Assembly (NCBI RefSeq): GCF_023159225.1
Contig: NC_063166.1
Location: forward strand, 40,844,149-40,908,148
Direction: 5' to 3'
Origin: Perognathus longimembris pacificus
Taxonomy: Eukaryota > Chordata > Mammalia > Rodentia > Heteromyidae
DNA length: 64,000 nt
The notes below the pieces were generated by a model. The model made no database searches and was not told the DNA's origin. It worked only from the letters and a program-made list of their open reading frames with translations. A program made the translations under genes and the position numbers. Positions within the stretch are counted from its first letter, which is position 1. Every line of letters starts with the position of its first letter. This document shows, in pieces, positions 44,208 through 57,149 of the stretch.

Positions 44208-45630
44208 AGATTAATTTTTGGAATAATTTTGTTCTATACTGTGTGTCAAAGTTTTTAACTACTAATAGTGGTAGTTCACGTGCTTCATATTTCTTACTGA
44301 TATCCTTTATTTCCTGACTTAATTGCTCTATGTCCCTCTAACTACTTCTTGGGATAACTTCCCTCAAAAACTATCGTTAAATCCTTGTCTCAAGGTCTAA
44401 TTAAAAGATGACTAATGTACCTTAACTATTTATGTTATAACAATACCAGTTTTTCTAGCATCCCATCACTCCATTCTCTATGATCAACTCTTTAACAAGA
44501 CTGATTTCTACTTTTTGGTAAGACATTAGCCAGGGCCTTTTACCATCCAGGCCTGAGTTACTACATCAGTATTTTAACCAGTTCAGGTTATCTTATCAAT
44601 TATAAAAGACAAGTTTTACTAATCAGTTACTGATCCCATAGTTTCAGCATTTACAACTCTTCAAAGATTCCTGTAGTCATTGCCTTGGTGACATTATTTC
44701 AGGTTTTAAAATGTTATCTATGGAATTCTAGATTCTAATTAATTTATTTCCATTTCATGCCTTTCTCTGAAACTTGTGTCTTTTAAATACCACTGCCTCC
44801 TTTACATAGGCAGCTTGGAAGTCTGTTAAGCCTTTCATGTCCAGTGTCAAAGCTGAACCCTAATTTTGTCCAAGACTTCTCTTTCTGTGACCTTTCAACT
44901 CTAACCTTCTAGTAGTCTAGACATAATTTGTTTTGTCTTATAGTCCACCTGCAATGTGATTTTTTTTAAAAAATCCTCCTGTCCCTAATTTGAAAGTATA
45001 TTGTAAAGCTGATTCTCACTGTCTCTATGGATGAAATCCTGAACAAACTAGTATCAGCTCCCAGCTGCATCTAGCTCTGCAGCCTGCTGCCTGTTCTCAA
45101 TTGAGAACTCCTTTTAAAGTGCTGGGGCACAAATCATGGCCTTTTACTAAAAACAGCCATGCGATTGATCTCTGTATCACTCAGGGTAGAAGCCATATCC
45201 TTTCAGTGGCCTACAAAGGCACATTTGAAGAGTTCCTACACTGAAGAGTTTTTGGACTGTCATTCACTTCTCTCCAGTCATATCAGTCGATGAATGCATC
45301 CATCCCTCAGGCGATCTAAGCATTTTGGTCTGTACAAGCTGACTTCTAGGCATCGGGTATCCTATACCATGAGGATTAGGTTCTAGCAGTTTTTAAGTAG
45401 ATTTGACTCGTTTGAAGGTATCCCAAGAAACTATACATCTCAGATTTCTCATCCTTGCCCCAAGCAGGAAAAGAAAAAGAAGCAGGGGAAGAGGAGATAG
45501 TGCCTATCAGTGGAATGGTCAAGTATCTGAGAAATCATATTACAAGGCAAATAGAACCTCATTGGCCTAACAATGTCATGTGGCTACCCAACTAGGACAC
45601 AGACATATTTCAAAAACCTGTTATGGCCAT
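44208..45630. other. Unique spacer, possible ancient L2/MIR traces
   Basis: No gene. Around 45020-45240 phrases such as GGATGAAATCCTGAAC and CCTTTCAGTGGCCTACAAAGG faintly resemble L2, but I cannot confirm this by eye. Confidence 0.4.
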
Positions 45631-47095
45631 GAAGAGAATCAGGGCTTTTGTTGTTGTTGCCATTGTTTTTTTTTTTCATTGTCAAGAAGAAATGGGAAAT
45701 GTTTACTGTGCAGATAAATAGCAATTTCAACCACAGATGATGTAACATTTTTCATGGTTTATGCTGAGCTGAGGTCCTGCCCAATCCTGAACATTTTAAT
45801 CAGAAAAGCATTACCATATCACTTATATAATTTTAATGTTAGAATAAGGGCTATTTATTGCCCTCAGCTAAGGAAATGACCCAAAGTGGCCTTGTAAGAC
45901 AGAATTAATTTGCAGTGACTCCAGCTGAAACTTGGCTGCCTTTTAACTTAATAACTAGAGAACTGTCAGTATCCTTTGAAGTTAATGATAGTTATAAAGT
46001 GCAAATAAAAATTTTGCTAAAGGAAATCAAATACACTAAGGCTAGCAAATGACTGGTCTATCACTAGAAGGATTAATGAATCGATGAGGGGAGGATAGAG
46101 GGCAGAGCAGTGTCCTGAATTTCGTTGTGATTTTTCTCTTGTGTTGCTTTGGCTTTGGGATTTTAGAAGGCTCAACAAATTTTCCCCTTGGAAATGAAAT
46201 TCAAAGCAACTAATAGGTTTCGAGATATGAGTACAGGACAGGAAGCAAAGAAACACATTGCAAGCATCGCCTCCTGGGTAAATGTATCTGCACAGCAGGA
46301 CATAGCTTGGTAAATTAATGCACAGTTACTTGCTTTAGCTTTTCTACTGCCATGGGAGGTGATTTTTCCAAATAGGTGTATAGAGCACTATTTTAATTAG
46401 GTTTTATTTTCTTAATGAGTGAAGTAATTGGCTGAATGCAGAATCAAAGATTTATCAGTACAGAAAGAATATGCCATGGTTTGTCTGCATTGTATGAAGT
46501 GGCAAATGAGTCATTTCAAGGAAGCATAGGGGACACATATCCTGTTTTGGTGCAGTGTACACAACTTGAATTTCTAAGGTTATTAGAGGCACGGAAACTT
46601 CTAATGAGGCTGGACAAACTTTGCTGTCTGGGAACCTACAGGCCTTTCATTTACAGTGATGCTTCTCACTGTTTCAGTACAAGCAGGCTCTTTTATCCTT
46701 GTTGCTCTGTTGTGGGCTTATTTCCACTTAATTTATTGATCGGAAGGAATGCCAGATTGACACATCCCAGGACTGTAGTTTTTTGTAGGTGCTTGAATAA
46801 GTGAGATTGGCAAGATGCATGTGCTGGAGCTCTTGGGGACTTTCAGCTTCCAGGGGCAGAAATGGCAAGTTTCTGGGAAGCCATCACAACTCAAAAGATG
46901 CTGCAGCCCGTTTAATTCACTTGAGTCAATTAAGGAGAAATGAAAGGATTATTCTCAAACTTAATAGTTCAGAACTCCAATATTTGCTAAAATTTAATAT
47001 CTTTAAAACTGCCAGAGGGAATGAGATATGTGCGTCTTCCCTTGGAGAACTGACGTGGATAATTCCCAGGTGCCTATACTTTTTGTTTCATGATC
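45631..47095. other. Long repeat-free stretch, candidate conserved non-coding DNA
   Basis: About 1.45 kb without SINE, LINE or microsatellite. It has moderate complexity and several TAAT-type homeodomain core words (for example 46308-46318, 46393-46400, 46911-46917). Two abutting plus-strand frames (46436-46804 and 46801-47463) have no recognised domain. The second runs into the polypyrimidine tract, so both are rejected as genes. Confidence 0.35.
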
Positions 47096-47285
47096 TAGCT
47101 TCCTTTCTTCTCTTCTCCTCTCTCGCTCTCTCTTTTTATCCTTCCTCTCTTCCTTCTCTTCCTCTCTTCCTTCCTTCCTCTCTACCTCCCCCCTTCCCTC
47201 TCTTCCTTCCCTGTATTTATTCCCTCCCCTCTTTCCTTCCCCCCCAAGTCCTCTCTTCTCCTCCTTCCCTCCCTCTTCCTCTTGC
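47096..47285 (+). repeat. Polypyrimidine (CTT/CCTT/CTCT) tract
   Basis: About 190 bp of C/T. In the minus direction it is the purine-rich tail of the ID-like fragment at 47286-47362. Confidence 0.9.
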
Positions 47286-47362
47286 TTTCTTGCATGTTAG
47301 GGATGGAACACAAGGCCTTATACATGCCAGACATATTCTCCCACTGAATAACACCCCCAGAC
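47286..47362 (-). mobile_element. ID-type SINE fragment, diverged
   Basis: Reverse-sense ID: GCATGTTAGGGATGGAACACAAGG, CATGCCAGACATATTCTCCC, ACTGAATAACACCCCCAG. The purine-rich tail is 47096-47285. There is no Geo half, so this is a simple ID. Confidence 0.65.
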
Positions 47363-47789
47363 TCCAAGTTTGGCTCCATACAAAACTTCTCAGGTTGTTC
47401 CTTGCAGACAAATTCAAGAAGCAAAACACTTGTAGAAACAGGTATGCAGCAGAATGGATATGAGACTAAAAGGTCTCTGTTTAGTATGCTTGGAATACCT
47501 TCATCTCCTCATTATGGAGTATTTATTACTTAGAAAGCATTTAGTACCCATAACAACATGAGCACTAGAGTAGAGCATTTCTTCCCTCAATAGATGGGAG
47601 AAGTAGCTTAAAGAGCAGTAAAGAAACTTGTCTAATAGCACTTAGTTTCTGCCAGTACGCAAATGTCTCTAAGTCACAAATAGCAGCTGAATGCCATTTT
47701 TTGTTATTTTTGTTCTTTACCATTGGATAAAAGCTATTTGTCATTCCTTTATTTGGAGAAATCTAAGTTATAAAATACTACCCTTTTTA
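47363..47789. other. Unique spacer, no gene seen
   Basis: Nothing recognised. Confidence 0.4.
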
Positions 47790-47905
47790 CCTCTTTCATT
47801 ATTTTCATCAATTAGTAGTACAAGGGAGTTCATTTTATCATGTCCACATAAGTATACAATGCATGTTGATTAGAATACCAAATATTCTTCAGCATTCTCC
47901 CTCTT
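47790..47905 (-). repeat. Unclassified dispersed repeat, partial minus copy
   Basis: ATCATGTCCACATAAGTATACAATGCATGTTGAT aligns loosely with 39760-39800, followed by a similar C/T-rich block. It is a weak member of the same group. The longer word is described by position 47837-47870. Confidence 0.35.
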
Positions 47906-49440
47906 CCCCTTACCCTATTTCCAGACCAGCCTCAGAACCTTTGCTTAAAAATGTAGACTTTAATAGAAAACATAGGGCAAGGAGTATGTAAGTGCGGTAA
48001 TCAATCTGAGAATGTGAATTTGAAAAATACAACACAATATAATCTTTCCCACTCCTGTCACAAAAAAGATGTGCATTTTAAAGCATGCTTTCAACTTGAC
48101 TGAAAATAAGATGCTGGAGTGTTTCACTCTAGCAATCTTCTGCATCTTGTATCTGTCTTGGAAAGCAAGCTAGGACAGGATAATGAAGCATATGATCCTT
48201 CTGGAATAAGAACACGTATTGAAATTATAATAAATAATAGATTGTGAGCCTATTTTTGTATTAGTTGATAGACACGTATCTAAAAGCCATTACTCCACCA
48301 AGGCTGTACTCCTTGCTTTTTCATGCTCTGATAATATTCTGAATTTATTTAATATCCTTGGATTATATTGTTCTATAAGGTTTTTCCCTTTTGAGTCCAT
48401 CTTCTGTTACCCAATACAGCTCCAAAATGGTTAGTGGGTATCTCCTGATCACTCTTTGGACTAAAATTCCCAATTCTTTCCTCATCCTAGAATTTTTTAA
48501 AGACAGTTTCAGTGTTGAAATATTCAACTGCCTTTCAGGTAAATGATTTGTGATGCATTAGAGTTCTGCAAAGATCTGCCAGGAAGAGAGTAGCTAACAC
48601 ATTCTGCACTTTCTCCACCTCAAAACTTTCATCATCGGCATTTTCTTGACTTGAAATGTAATAGAATTTTTTAAAGTGCTATTATTTACCAAATCATGTC
48701 TATTTTTAAGCTGTGGAATATTTTGGTTGTCTGTGTTGTGTCATATATTATAAATTAATCTAAAATTTGTTTTATGTCAGACATTGCTTCCAACTTTGAA
48801 AGTTTCTGAATGTATACAGAGTAAAATCAGACAACGTTTGCAATTTGAGAAGTTGGAAAATATATTCAGACCCTGAACCTACTAAAAATATAAATAAAAA
48901 TAATAACTCTGTTTCTGAAAGCTGAAAGTTTCTGTTACTGTTCTTTATTGGGAACTTTTCTGGTCTTTGAAGTTTTACCATGGCACAAAATCTCCATGAG
49001 AGGAAATAGTCTAGTTTGGGTAGCCACCTGAATGGAGATTTGGCAGATTCTAATGATGAGTCTACTTTTGATGAATTGTCCAGAGGTTTCACTTAATCTC
49101 TGCTTGAAAGACTGTGTGATTAGCATTTCCCTACTTTTGTGAAAAGTAGGAAATGGCCTGCATACCTGAGTGAAAGGGTATTGTCATATCCAATATAGAC
49201 AATCTGGACACACTTGCTTCAGACTACAGATTCGTTTGTCCTATATAAGTTCTACAAAATTAAAACATTCCAGGACAAAACTCTAGAAATTATATTTTCT
49301 GGAAAATTCCTCTTGTGATATTATTCTGTAAGCTTTGGAAACATCTGCAAGACTTTTATTTGACCAATGTATTTATTCTTGTTCTAAATAATTTGTACTG
49401 AAATGAGGGAAGGTACACAATAAAACTTTTAATGATAACT
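47906..49440. other. Repeat-poor stretch, no gene seen
   Basis: About 1.5 kb of AT-rich DNA. A 106-codon minus-strand frame (48772-49092) shows no recognised motif. Confidence 0.4.
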
Positions 49441-49570
49441 GGGTCCAGTGGCACATACTGGTACTTCCAGCCCTAGGGAGGCTGAGGCAGAAGGAAGATC
49501 ATAGGTTAGGGACCAGGCATAGCTACATGGTGAGATGCTGTCTCAATATAGTAGAAACAAAAATACCAAA
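49441..49570 (+). mobile_element. B1 monomer SINE
   Basis: GGTCCAGTGGCACATACTGG, GGGAGGCTGAGGCAGAAGG, and GAGATGCTGTCTCAATA followed by an A-rich tail. A complete simple B1 without a Geo or ID half. Confidence 0.85.
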
Positions 49571-49760
49571 AATATGACAAAGAAACCACAATAGATAACT
49601 TCTCCCTGACACATCACAGATATATAAGCTCCAGCAATAAAATATAAAAGAGTTATCTCTAGATGTGATTGGACATATACTTTCTTTATAGTGAAAAGGG
49701 GAAATGGTTAAGCTTTGGGAAAATAAATATAATTCTTACATATGAAAACACATATTGGTT

Positions 49761-49803
49761 CACACACACACATATACACACACACACACACACATATGCA
49801 CAT
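49761..49803 (+). repeat. (CA)n microsatellite
   Basis: CACACACACATATACACACACAC, interrupted once by TATA. No SINE tail is adjacent. Confidence 0.9.
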
Positions 49804-50976
49804 TCACTAAAGAGTATCAGATACAGGGAGAATTGCAGTAGAATTGCAATCCTTTGAACAACTTACAGTTTAACAAAATTAATACCAGGAAACCAAGATG
49901 TGTATTGTCCAGAGGGAGAGGTCAAGCAGGGATAGACAAATAAATGGAGAAAGGGATGGTGGGCAAATACTGTCCTACTATTCAATGTACATATCTGAAA
50001 ATGTAACCCTGGATCACTGGGAGTGGTTCGGTTTGGAGAGCTGGGGAGAATGATGAAAGAGGTGACACTGATCCAAATCTGTTGTTCTCATTGCCTGATA
50101 TTGAATTGAAACCCCTTGTATAACTACATAGAGATATTTTTTAAATATGTGAAAAATAAAATATACACCAACAAAAACATCATTTTTAGAAGTTTTCAAC
50201 AAAATAGTTGTTCATTTGATAGAAGACAAGCAAATCCTAATGCTCAAGAGAAGGCTCTTCAGTCCCCATAACTATTCTACACTAGTTACGTTCTAGAGAG
50301 ACATGCATGTGACAGTTTATCATAAACAAAACAAATTCCCTTGGTAATCAAAGTATGATGTGCTGCACAAAGTGATTTGCTCCAGAGTTGGATCTTGCAT
50401 AGATTCCATTATTTCAAAGTAGGGCAGAAAGGTAATTTTACATTGATCTGTTCAATTTGTTCTGCTATCAATCAGATATGACCACATTGCTTCCTCATAA
50501 AGAGAACTTTTAGGGTAGTGCATGTTACCCTGAGTCCTTCAGTTTCTTCTGTGATGTAAACTGTGAGAAGCTAGAAGGCCCCTAAGTCCCCTGTGACCTT
50601 GGGACAGTGATTTGCTTCCCCTTGTTGCTGTTTGGGTTTTTGATTCTCCTTCTGGGAATGGAGATGGTAATGTTTCTGAGGATCGCATGCTTGTAAGAAG
50701 CATAGAATATTCCTCAGAAAATTATACAATAATTAGCTACTATGGCATTTGTACATAATAGAAAGTTTCAGGGAAACTTCAGCATTAAGAAGGAAATAAA
50801 AATTCATGCATGCTGTCATCCACAAGACCAGTAGGACGCCATTTTGATATCTTCCTATGTTTCTTCATGACTCCAACACAAATTTTAAGAAATAAATCTA
50901 CTAATATATATTTTATTTTAATCTCATTATCAAATGACATATGAACTAAATAATATTGTTATTATAAATGGTTGCA
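49804..50976. other. Unique spacer, no gene seen
   Basis: About 1.2 kb. Nothing recognised. Confidence 0.4.
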
Positions 50977-51120
50977 GAGAATTGTTGTTTTTTTTTGTGT
51001 GTTTTTTTTTTTTTTTTTTTTTGCTTTCCCAGAGCTGGGAACTGAACTCGGGGCCTTATGCTCGCCAGGCAGGCGCTCTTCCGCTGAGCCATATCCCCAG
51101 CCTGAGAATTGTTTTTTTGT
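50977..51120 (-). mobile_element. Simple ID SINE with target-site duplication
   Basis: Poly(T) at 51003-51022, then a reversed ID (GCTGGGAACTGAACTCGGGGCC, GCCAGGCAGGCGCTCTTCCG, CTGAGCCATATCCCCAG) to about 51103. Duplicated flank GAGAATTGTT occurs at 50977-50986 and 51104-51113. No Geo half, so it is a monomeric ID insertion. Confidence 0.88.
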
Positions 51121-51262
51121 AGAGACCTACCTTTCCTGATATGGAAAGGCATAAATAACATCTATCTAATACATATTTTATGTACTACTAAAGTGCTTTC
51201 TAGAAAGCTTATGGCAATTGTCAATTTTAATAATATATGAAATGTTTTTTTTGTTGTTGTTT

Positions 51263-51476
51263 TGTTTTGAGTGGTACTTAGCTTTCAAGTCATGGCTTCA
51301 TGCTCCCTTGGCTTGTTTTCTCATTCAGCTGGTATTTTACCACTTGAGCCACTTCTCCAGTTTTGGAGGTGGAGTCTCATGGATTTTTTCTGCTTTGGCT
51401 AGCTTTGAAAAGTGTTCCTACTGACTTCAGCTTCCTGAGCAGCTAGGATCACAGAGGTGAAACTCTGGTGCTCAGT
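51263..51476 (-). mobile_element. B1-Geo SINE, diverged
   Basis: Reverse-sense Geo half, CCACTTGAGCCACTTCTCC, and B1 head CTGAGCAGCTAGGATCACAG. The ATTAACCA linker is partly lost. Confidence 0.82.
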
Positions 51477-53079
51477 TTGAGCTATTCTTTAAACAATGTT
51501 ATCTTTGTTTTTGCAAGAAAAAAAGAGTTAGAAGTTACTTTTCAATGTTTAGTTTGGCTCTGTGAGTTAAATAAATGAACCATTGTATATTACATGGGCA
51601 TTAGTGTATGTTACACCGTGATGCATAGTATCACATGAAAATTAGAATGTGCTATGTATCACAGGGACCTTAGAATCCCTTAAATAATATTTAGCTGATT
51701 CTTTAATGCACAGGTTCATGGAGGTGCCATCTGTGCAGCCCCTCCTCAAGGCAGTGCATTTTGTTAGGAGAGGAATATGAACACAGGACATTTATTTGGA
51801 ATCATCAAGCTCTCTGGGGGCCAAGGCCCATGGTACATGGCAAGGCTCCTCTGGCCTGTGAGCATAAATTCCAAACACTGGGAGCCAAGGCACACCCTTA
51901 AAGCTACCTTTCTAAGGGAGAAGGAACACAAACAAACAAAACAACAAAATGAGGCTGATAACTGTCATACACAGTGATGTTTCTTGAACATTTTATGAAG
52001 AGATGAAAGTTTTAGTTTCACTTGTTAAAAACAATAACCACTATCATATATTGGACATGCAAATGGTGACAGGCTAATTGTGACTTTTTCTGACTGTCAT
52101 GATCCTAAGGTGTTCTCCACTTGTAGGTCATATGATGAGATGTGCCCTAAACTTGGAGGGAAAGAGTTTGCCTCAGAGGGTTGTAATTTTAACTGGGGCT
52201 GTAATCTCATCATCAAGCCCAATTCCAAGCTCCTTTCTCTCCCATTCAAACCCACTGCTCTCAGCTTTTAATCTGTTACATCTGTGACTTTTGCCATTTC
52301 TGCACATTGAACTTTTCCTTGTATATCAATGCAAGGAAAATAAAACTTAAAATGTAAACATAAATGAACCCCCTTATTTTTACATATTAGAGTCAGAAAA
52401 AGAACCCATTTTTTTCTCTCAAGATACTTCTCCAAATACTTCACCTTCCAAACTTACAAGTCTAGATTCAATCATATTTGCATGTTTTCTATTTCATAAA
52501 AAACAGATCTAAGTAATATTTTAATGGCCCAAACTGTATCCTTTCTTAAAGCAGTGCAGTAATTAAAAATTACCTGTGACAGATATTTTCAAAAGCAATT
52601 TATTTGAAGAGGAAGGGACAGGATCTTCCCTGATAAGTGTGATTTGATTAAAAGCTCTCACAGGATATACATTCCATTTCAGACCACTTCTTTATGTTCA
52701 TACAGAGCAATAAATGATAATGGGCTTTCCATTCTCTTTTGGAATTTCAAGGATTGATAGCCTGTTGCTCAAATTACTGCACAATCTTCCAGGCAGAGTC
52801 ATGTCATTAGAAAGATTTTCCTCTTTCTACGTGATATTCAGTGAGACATTTGTGTATTACAGGAGAATAGCAAGAGGACTACTTAGACCACACTTGATTA
52901 AAAAATGAGTTGGAAACAAATAAACAAGTTATTCTATGTATTCGACCTGAAAGCTTCCATCCATCTCTCTCCCCACATCTCCTGCCAGGCCAGGTGCCAC
53001 CTCTAAGGGCCCCTGGAGAGCTGCCTAATTAAACTGGCAGCCAATAGGGACTGTAGAATCAGGGAATAGGTGCTTTACC
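51477..53079. other. Repeat-poor stretch, no gene seen
   Basis: About 1.6 kb. Short frames only. AT-rich with GC-richer patches near 51720-51900 and 52980-53040. Confidence 0.4.
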
Positions 53080-53295
53080 AACACTGACAGGAATTTTAGC
53101 TAATCAGGAGGTTGAGATCATGAGGATCGACGTTTCAAGAATCAGATCTGCAAGGAAAGTCTATGAGACTCTTGTGACTAACCACAAAAAGCCAGAAGTA
53201 GAGGTGTGACTCAATTGCTAGAGTGCCAAGCTAGAGCAGAAAACTAAAGGAGAGCTTGAGATCCTGACTTCAAGTTCCATTATAAGCACCTAACA
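53080..53295 (+). mobile_element. B1-Geo SINE, diverged
   Basis: TTAGCTAATCAGGAGGTTGAG, GTCTATGAGACTCTTGTGAC, and CTCAATTGCTAGAGTGCC in the Geo half. The head is worn. Confidence 0.8.
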
Positions 53296-54599
53296 AAAGC
53301 AAAAACAAGCAAAAATCCACAGGTCCTTGTTCCTTTGTTGGCCTCTTCACTCTCCTTCTGTCCTGTATTATTCTTTAGGAGCAATTGAGAAGGAAATTTA
53401 TTTCAGTGCAAAGAGTGCATGTTTTAGAGAAGGAAGAGGTTTAACTAACTAGAAGAAGGGGATCTCTATGTTTTATTGAACCTAATTTGTACTGCAAATA
53501 GCTAAGCACATGAATTAAAACACCCTCCTCTTTTTGGAGTAGCCCAAGGCTGCCTTTCCACCTCCCAGCTCCCCCAGACAGAGCTATTCAATCTTGGGAG
53601 TGTCCATTTCCAAAACAAAGTAAGTCTGTCTGGATAGGTTTTACTTGGGCACATTTTCTTAATCCCACATCATAATGACAATTGGAATAAATTCAATTAC
53701 ATAGAAAATTTTCCCTATTTTACTATTTTTTTTTAAAAAACGACATTTTGATTCTTTAAACACCCTTTAAACTCCATAATGTGTCAGCATCTGTTTGTTC
53801 TTGTGAGACATGACAGTTATCTAAAGAGAAGCAGCCAGATTTAATCTGACAGCCACAGCCAGAGAAGAGTGCAACCAATCTAATTATCCAGTAATCTAGT
53901 CAGAATAGGAGTCATTCTAGGCCTTTCCCAGCAGCTAATCACATTTCTTGTGCATTAGCAGCCACATGTGGAGTGGTTAGCTCTTAGGAACCAGGTTTTT
54001 GGCCCGTGTAGCTTTATGAGCTTCATACTAGGATAGTTTTTTTGTTTATTCTCCTCCCAGAGTAGTTTTTTTTTTCAAACCTGTCGTTTGTTCTGTTGTT
54101 GTCTTCCTTTGTCTTCAAGTTCTCCAACTGGTAAGTTTTGATCTTCCTTGCAGATTGCTGCATAAAAGGAGGGGGTTAATTCTGGAAGCCATTTCCTTGT
54201 TTGTTTGTTCAGGGATAAATGAAGGTAATAAAGAAAATATTCAGTAAAGTAGGATGTGAAATAGGAGAACTAATCTTCATCAGAGAAGGTGCCATCTGTA
54301 AACTACTCATGTCATTTCTGTACCTGTGTACATACATGACTTAAGAGAGAAGGTTTAGACCCTAAGTGTGCCTGCAGGTCAAGCTCTAAGCAACTTAGTC
54401 ATATTTCATTTCTTTAATTTTCATATTTGAACACGTTCTACCTCATAGAATCACTGCCTGGATTATTAGAATGAAAGTGTTTGAATTCACTACAGGAAAT
54501 TTCAATTCATGATTATGTTTATAATGAAATAGTTTAGCCCTAAGTTATCATTCGTCAGTGGACATCCCAATCAATTTTCTCTAGTGATAGAAGGGAATG
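53296..54599. other. Repeat-free stretch, candidate conserved non-coding DNA
   Basis: About 1.3 kb with no repeat. The block 53480-54000 is dense in transcription-factor-like words such as CTAATTATCC (53879-53888), AGCTAATCACA (53933-53943) and AGCCACATGTGG (53961-53972). No exon is seen. Conservation cannot be judged from one sequence. Confidence 0.35.
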
Positions 54600-54805
54600 C
54601 TAAGACCCAGTGGTTCACACCTATAATCCTTGCTTCTTAGGATGCACAGGATCAAGGCTTGAAGCCAGCCCATGTATAAAAGTCCATGATATTCCATCTC
54701 CAAGATAATCAGCCATAAATCAGGCTGGAGATATAGCTCAGGAGACTGAGCACCAAGTAAGTGTGTCACATGGAATTTTAAAACTCCAATACTGTGAGTA
54801 CTGCC
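54600..54805 (+). mobile_element. Old B1-dID-type composite SINE
   Basis: B1 half 54600-54715 (CCAGTGGTTCACACCTATAATCC, GATATTCCATCTCCAAG) followed by an ID half 54722-54800 (AGGCTGGAGATATAGCTCAGG, then TTAAAACTCC). The right half is ID, not Geo. Confidence 0.72.
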
Positions 54806-54817
54806 ATTACTGGCAAC

Positions 54818-54895
54818 AAAAGAAGAAAAGAAGAAAAAGAAGAGGACAAGGAGATGGAGGAAGAAAAGGAGTAAGAGGAAGAAGAGGAGATAGAA
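54818..54895 (+). repeat. Polypurine (GAA/GGA)-rich tract
   Basis: About 78 bp of AAGAAG, GAGGAA and similar units, probably the expanded tail of the SINE just upstream. Confidence 0.88.
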
Positions 54896-55312
54896 AATAC
54901 AAGTATTTCACAAGATCAAGATTAAGGAGCTTTTCCCTTTCCAGCCCAAATAGAGGCTTTACAAATGTCATAGATCAATAGATCCTATCATGCATTCATA
55001 AAATTCCATCTAGCAGTCATAAAAGTGCTAAGCTAGACACAGGGCATGCAATTGGCTACCAATTTGGCCAAGCTGCCTAAGGTAGTGGAGACGTCCCAGC
55101 TTTCAACACTGCATCTCTCCACAAGGTCAGAGCGCTCTTCATCAGAGGATTTAAACAATCTGAAAATGAAGACTTGTCACAGAAACCTCAGTTTTTAGTG
55201 CTTGCTGCTCTGTTTCTACTGATGTCTCATTCATTTTGGGCTCAGATTCCATAGATTTGTCTAAGGAGTTCAATAAAAACATAACTAAACCTGGTTATTT
55301 TCTATCCTAATG
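54896..55312. other. Unique spacer, no gene seen
   Basis: Nothing recognised. Confidence 0.4.
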
Positions 55313-55516
55313 TCCATACTGGGGCTTGAACTCGGGGCCTGTTACTTAACTTTTTTGATCAATGTGGGTGTTCTGTCATTTGAACCACAGCTCCATTTCT
55401 GGCCTTTTGGTGGTTAAAAAGTCTCTTGAACTTTCCTTCCCTGGCTGACTTCAAACCATGGATCTTCTGTCTGAGACTCTTGAATAACTAAGATTATAGG
55501 CATAAGGAACAAGTGC
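55313..55516 (-). mobile_element. B1-Geo SINE
   Basis: GGGGCTTGAACTCGGGGCC (Geo end, reversed), TTTGAACCACAGCTCC, and B1 head AATAACTAAGATTATAGGC. About 10 bp are missing from the linker. Confidence 0.85.
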
Positions 55517-57149
55517 TCTCTTAAACCTTGATTTTGAATTGCTGTTATTATTGAATTATTGACCTGTATATTATAGAAATTTTAGTATGTTTTAGTAAGA
55601 CCAAAGATAGAAAGTTCAAGTTAAAAGTGAATTTCATGCTTTGCTTTTTTCCTCAATCCTTCTATTAGCCTGAATGTGCATTCCAATCCACTAAGGTCAC
55701 TAAATTAAATATTTTCCAAATAGAAATTATGTTTAAGCATGTCAATACTACATGAACTTATACAGAATATTCATGGGAAATTGATACCATGGTGACTCAT
55801 TCCCATAGACATGTTGCTTAACCATGCATGGTTCAATTCTTACAAAGTCAAAATTAGAAAAAAGTGATTCCTCTACATCAATGACTTGCAGTGACTCCAG
55901 CATCTCATAGTTTCTAATTGGCCCAAATAAAAGGAACATCAGTTCTTCCATGCCCTAAAGCTATGTCTCAGTACAAGTTAATGTAATTCAGAAATGTGGA
56001 AGATGCACAAAAGAGGCAGCATATTAAGAACTGATCTGAGCAATGGAACTTGAGTTATTTACAAATTTGGTATTCTCCTTGCTGTTTTGAACCCCTGATC
56101 TTGAATTACTTAAGTGATTATGATCTGCAAATCAGAACAATGGTCAAATTAATATCTGCTGAATGAGTCAAGCTTTGTAAATGTTTAGTTCTCTGTCTTA
56201 TTCATTCTTTACCAGGATGTCTGATGCTGTCTAGGGAATGTGCCAGAACAGAAATGTCCTTGTATTAAATAACAGTAATAAATTCTGTGATTGCCATAGA
56301 TGAATTATCACTCTGCCTTCTATCTAGTTAGTTTCTATACAAAAGGTGCCATTGATTTCCAACCTCCACAGTTTCAAGTTTTGATCGCATGTGTAAGGGG
56401 TTTGCTTTTATTAAAAAAGAATAAATCAGTTGGTGGAACACATTTTAGTTTAGACACAGTCTATTTTAGGTTTATGATAGTGCTTTCATAGCTCAGAGTT
56501 TCTAAGGGATTGTTTGTTGTTTTGTAACATGGACCATATACTACCTGTGTTGACATTATTCAGTGTTTTTAGTAATATCAAAAGAATTGTTGGATTGGTG
56601 AATTATTCCTTGTCATTATTCCAAACCGTTATTCCCTGATAGTCTTTTATATTTTTTAGGCTGTTATGTGATTGCTTTTCACATAATTCTATATTTAGGA
56701 TTGCTATAAAGTTCTAGATCACCTTGAGTCTTTTCAGAAAATCTTGAGCATCACATATCTGTATCTGTTATTGGTCTAAGAAAGCCCTGTTTCCCTTACT
56801 ATTCAGCCAAATAGAGTAGCCATGTGACCAAATACCTGTTTAAAGGGAAGTCAGTGTGATTAACATGAATAAAATGGAAAGCTCAGGTGCTCAGTAATGA
56901 TATGTAGGTAGTAGTTTTCCTATTAGACAGTACTGATATAGAATATTTCTGCATTGCAAGAAGTTGTGGACAGTCCTCTCTGAAAATGCTTGATAAACTT
57001 ATTGATGTGAATTTGTATATCAATTTAGAGGCAGGAAACAATGACAACCATACAATCCCAGGTTAATACCAGAAGCAGCAAAGGTAATAAAGTGGTTGAG
57101 AGTCTCAGAAGGTATACACTTGTAATAACAACTCATCATGAGTTCTTCC
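55517..57149. other. Repeat-poor stretch, no gene seen
   Basis: About 1.6 kb of AT-rich DNA with only short frames. Confidence 0.4.

Noticed and set aside
44880..45240. Possible L2 LINE fragment
   Set aside because: Only scattered phrases resemble L2. By eye this is not distinguishable from chance.
47182..47429. Arg/Glu/Gly-rich minus-strand frames
   Set aside because: They are translations of the purine strand of a CT-rich repeat.
46436..47463. Two abutting plus-strand open frames (122 and 220 codons) that could suggest a gene
   Set aside because: No recognised domain. The second frame runs through a polypyrimidine tract and an ID fragment, giving Ser/Leu/Pro-rich sequence. No splice or promoter context supports them.
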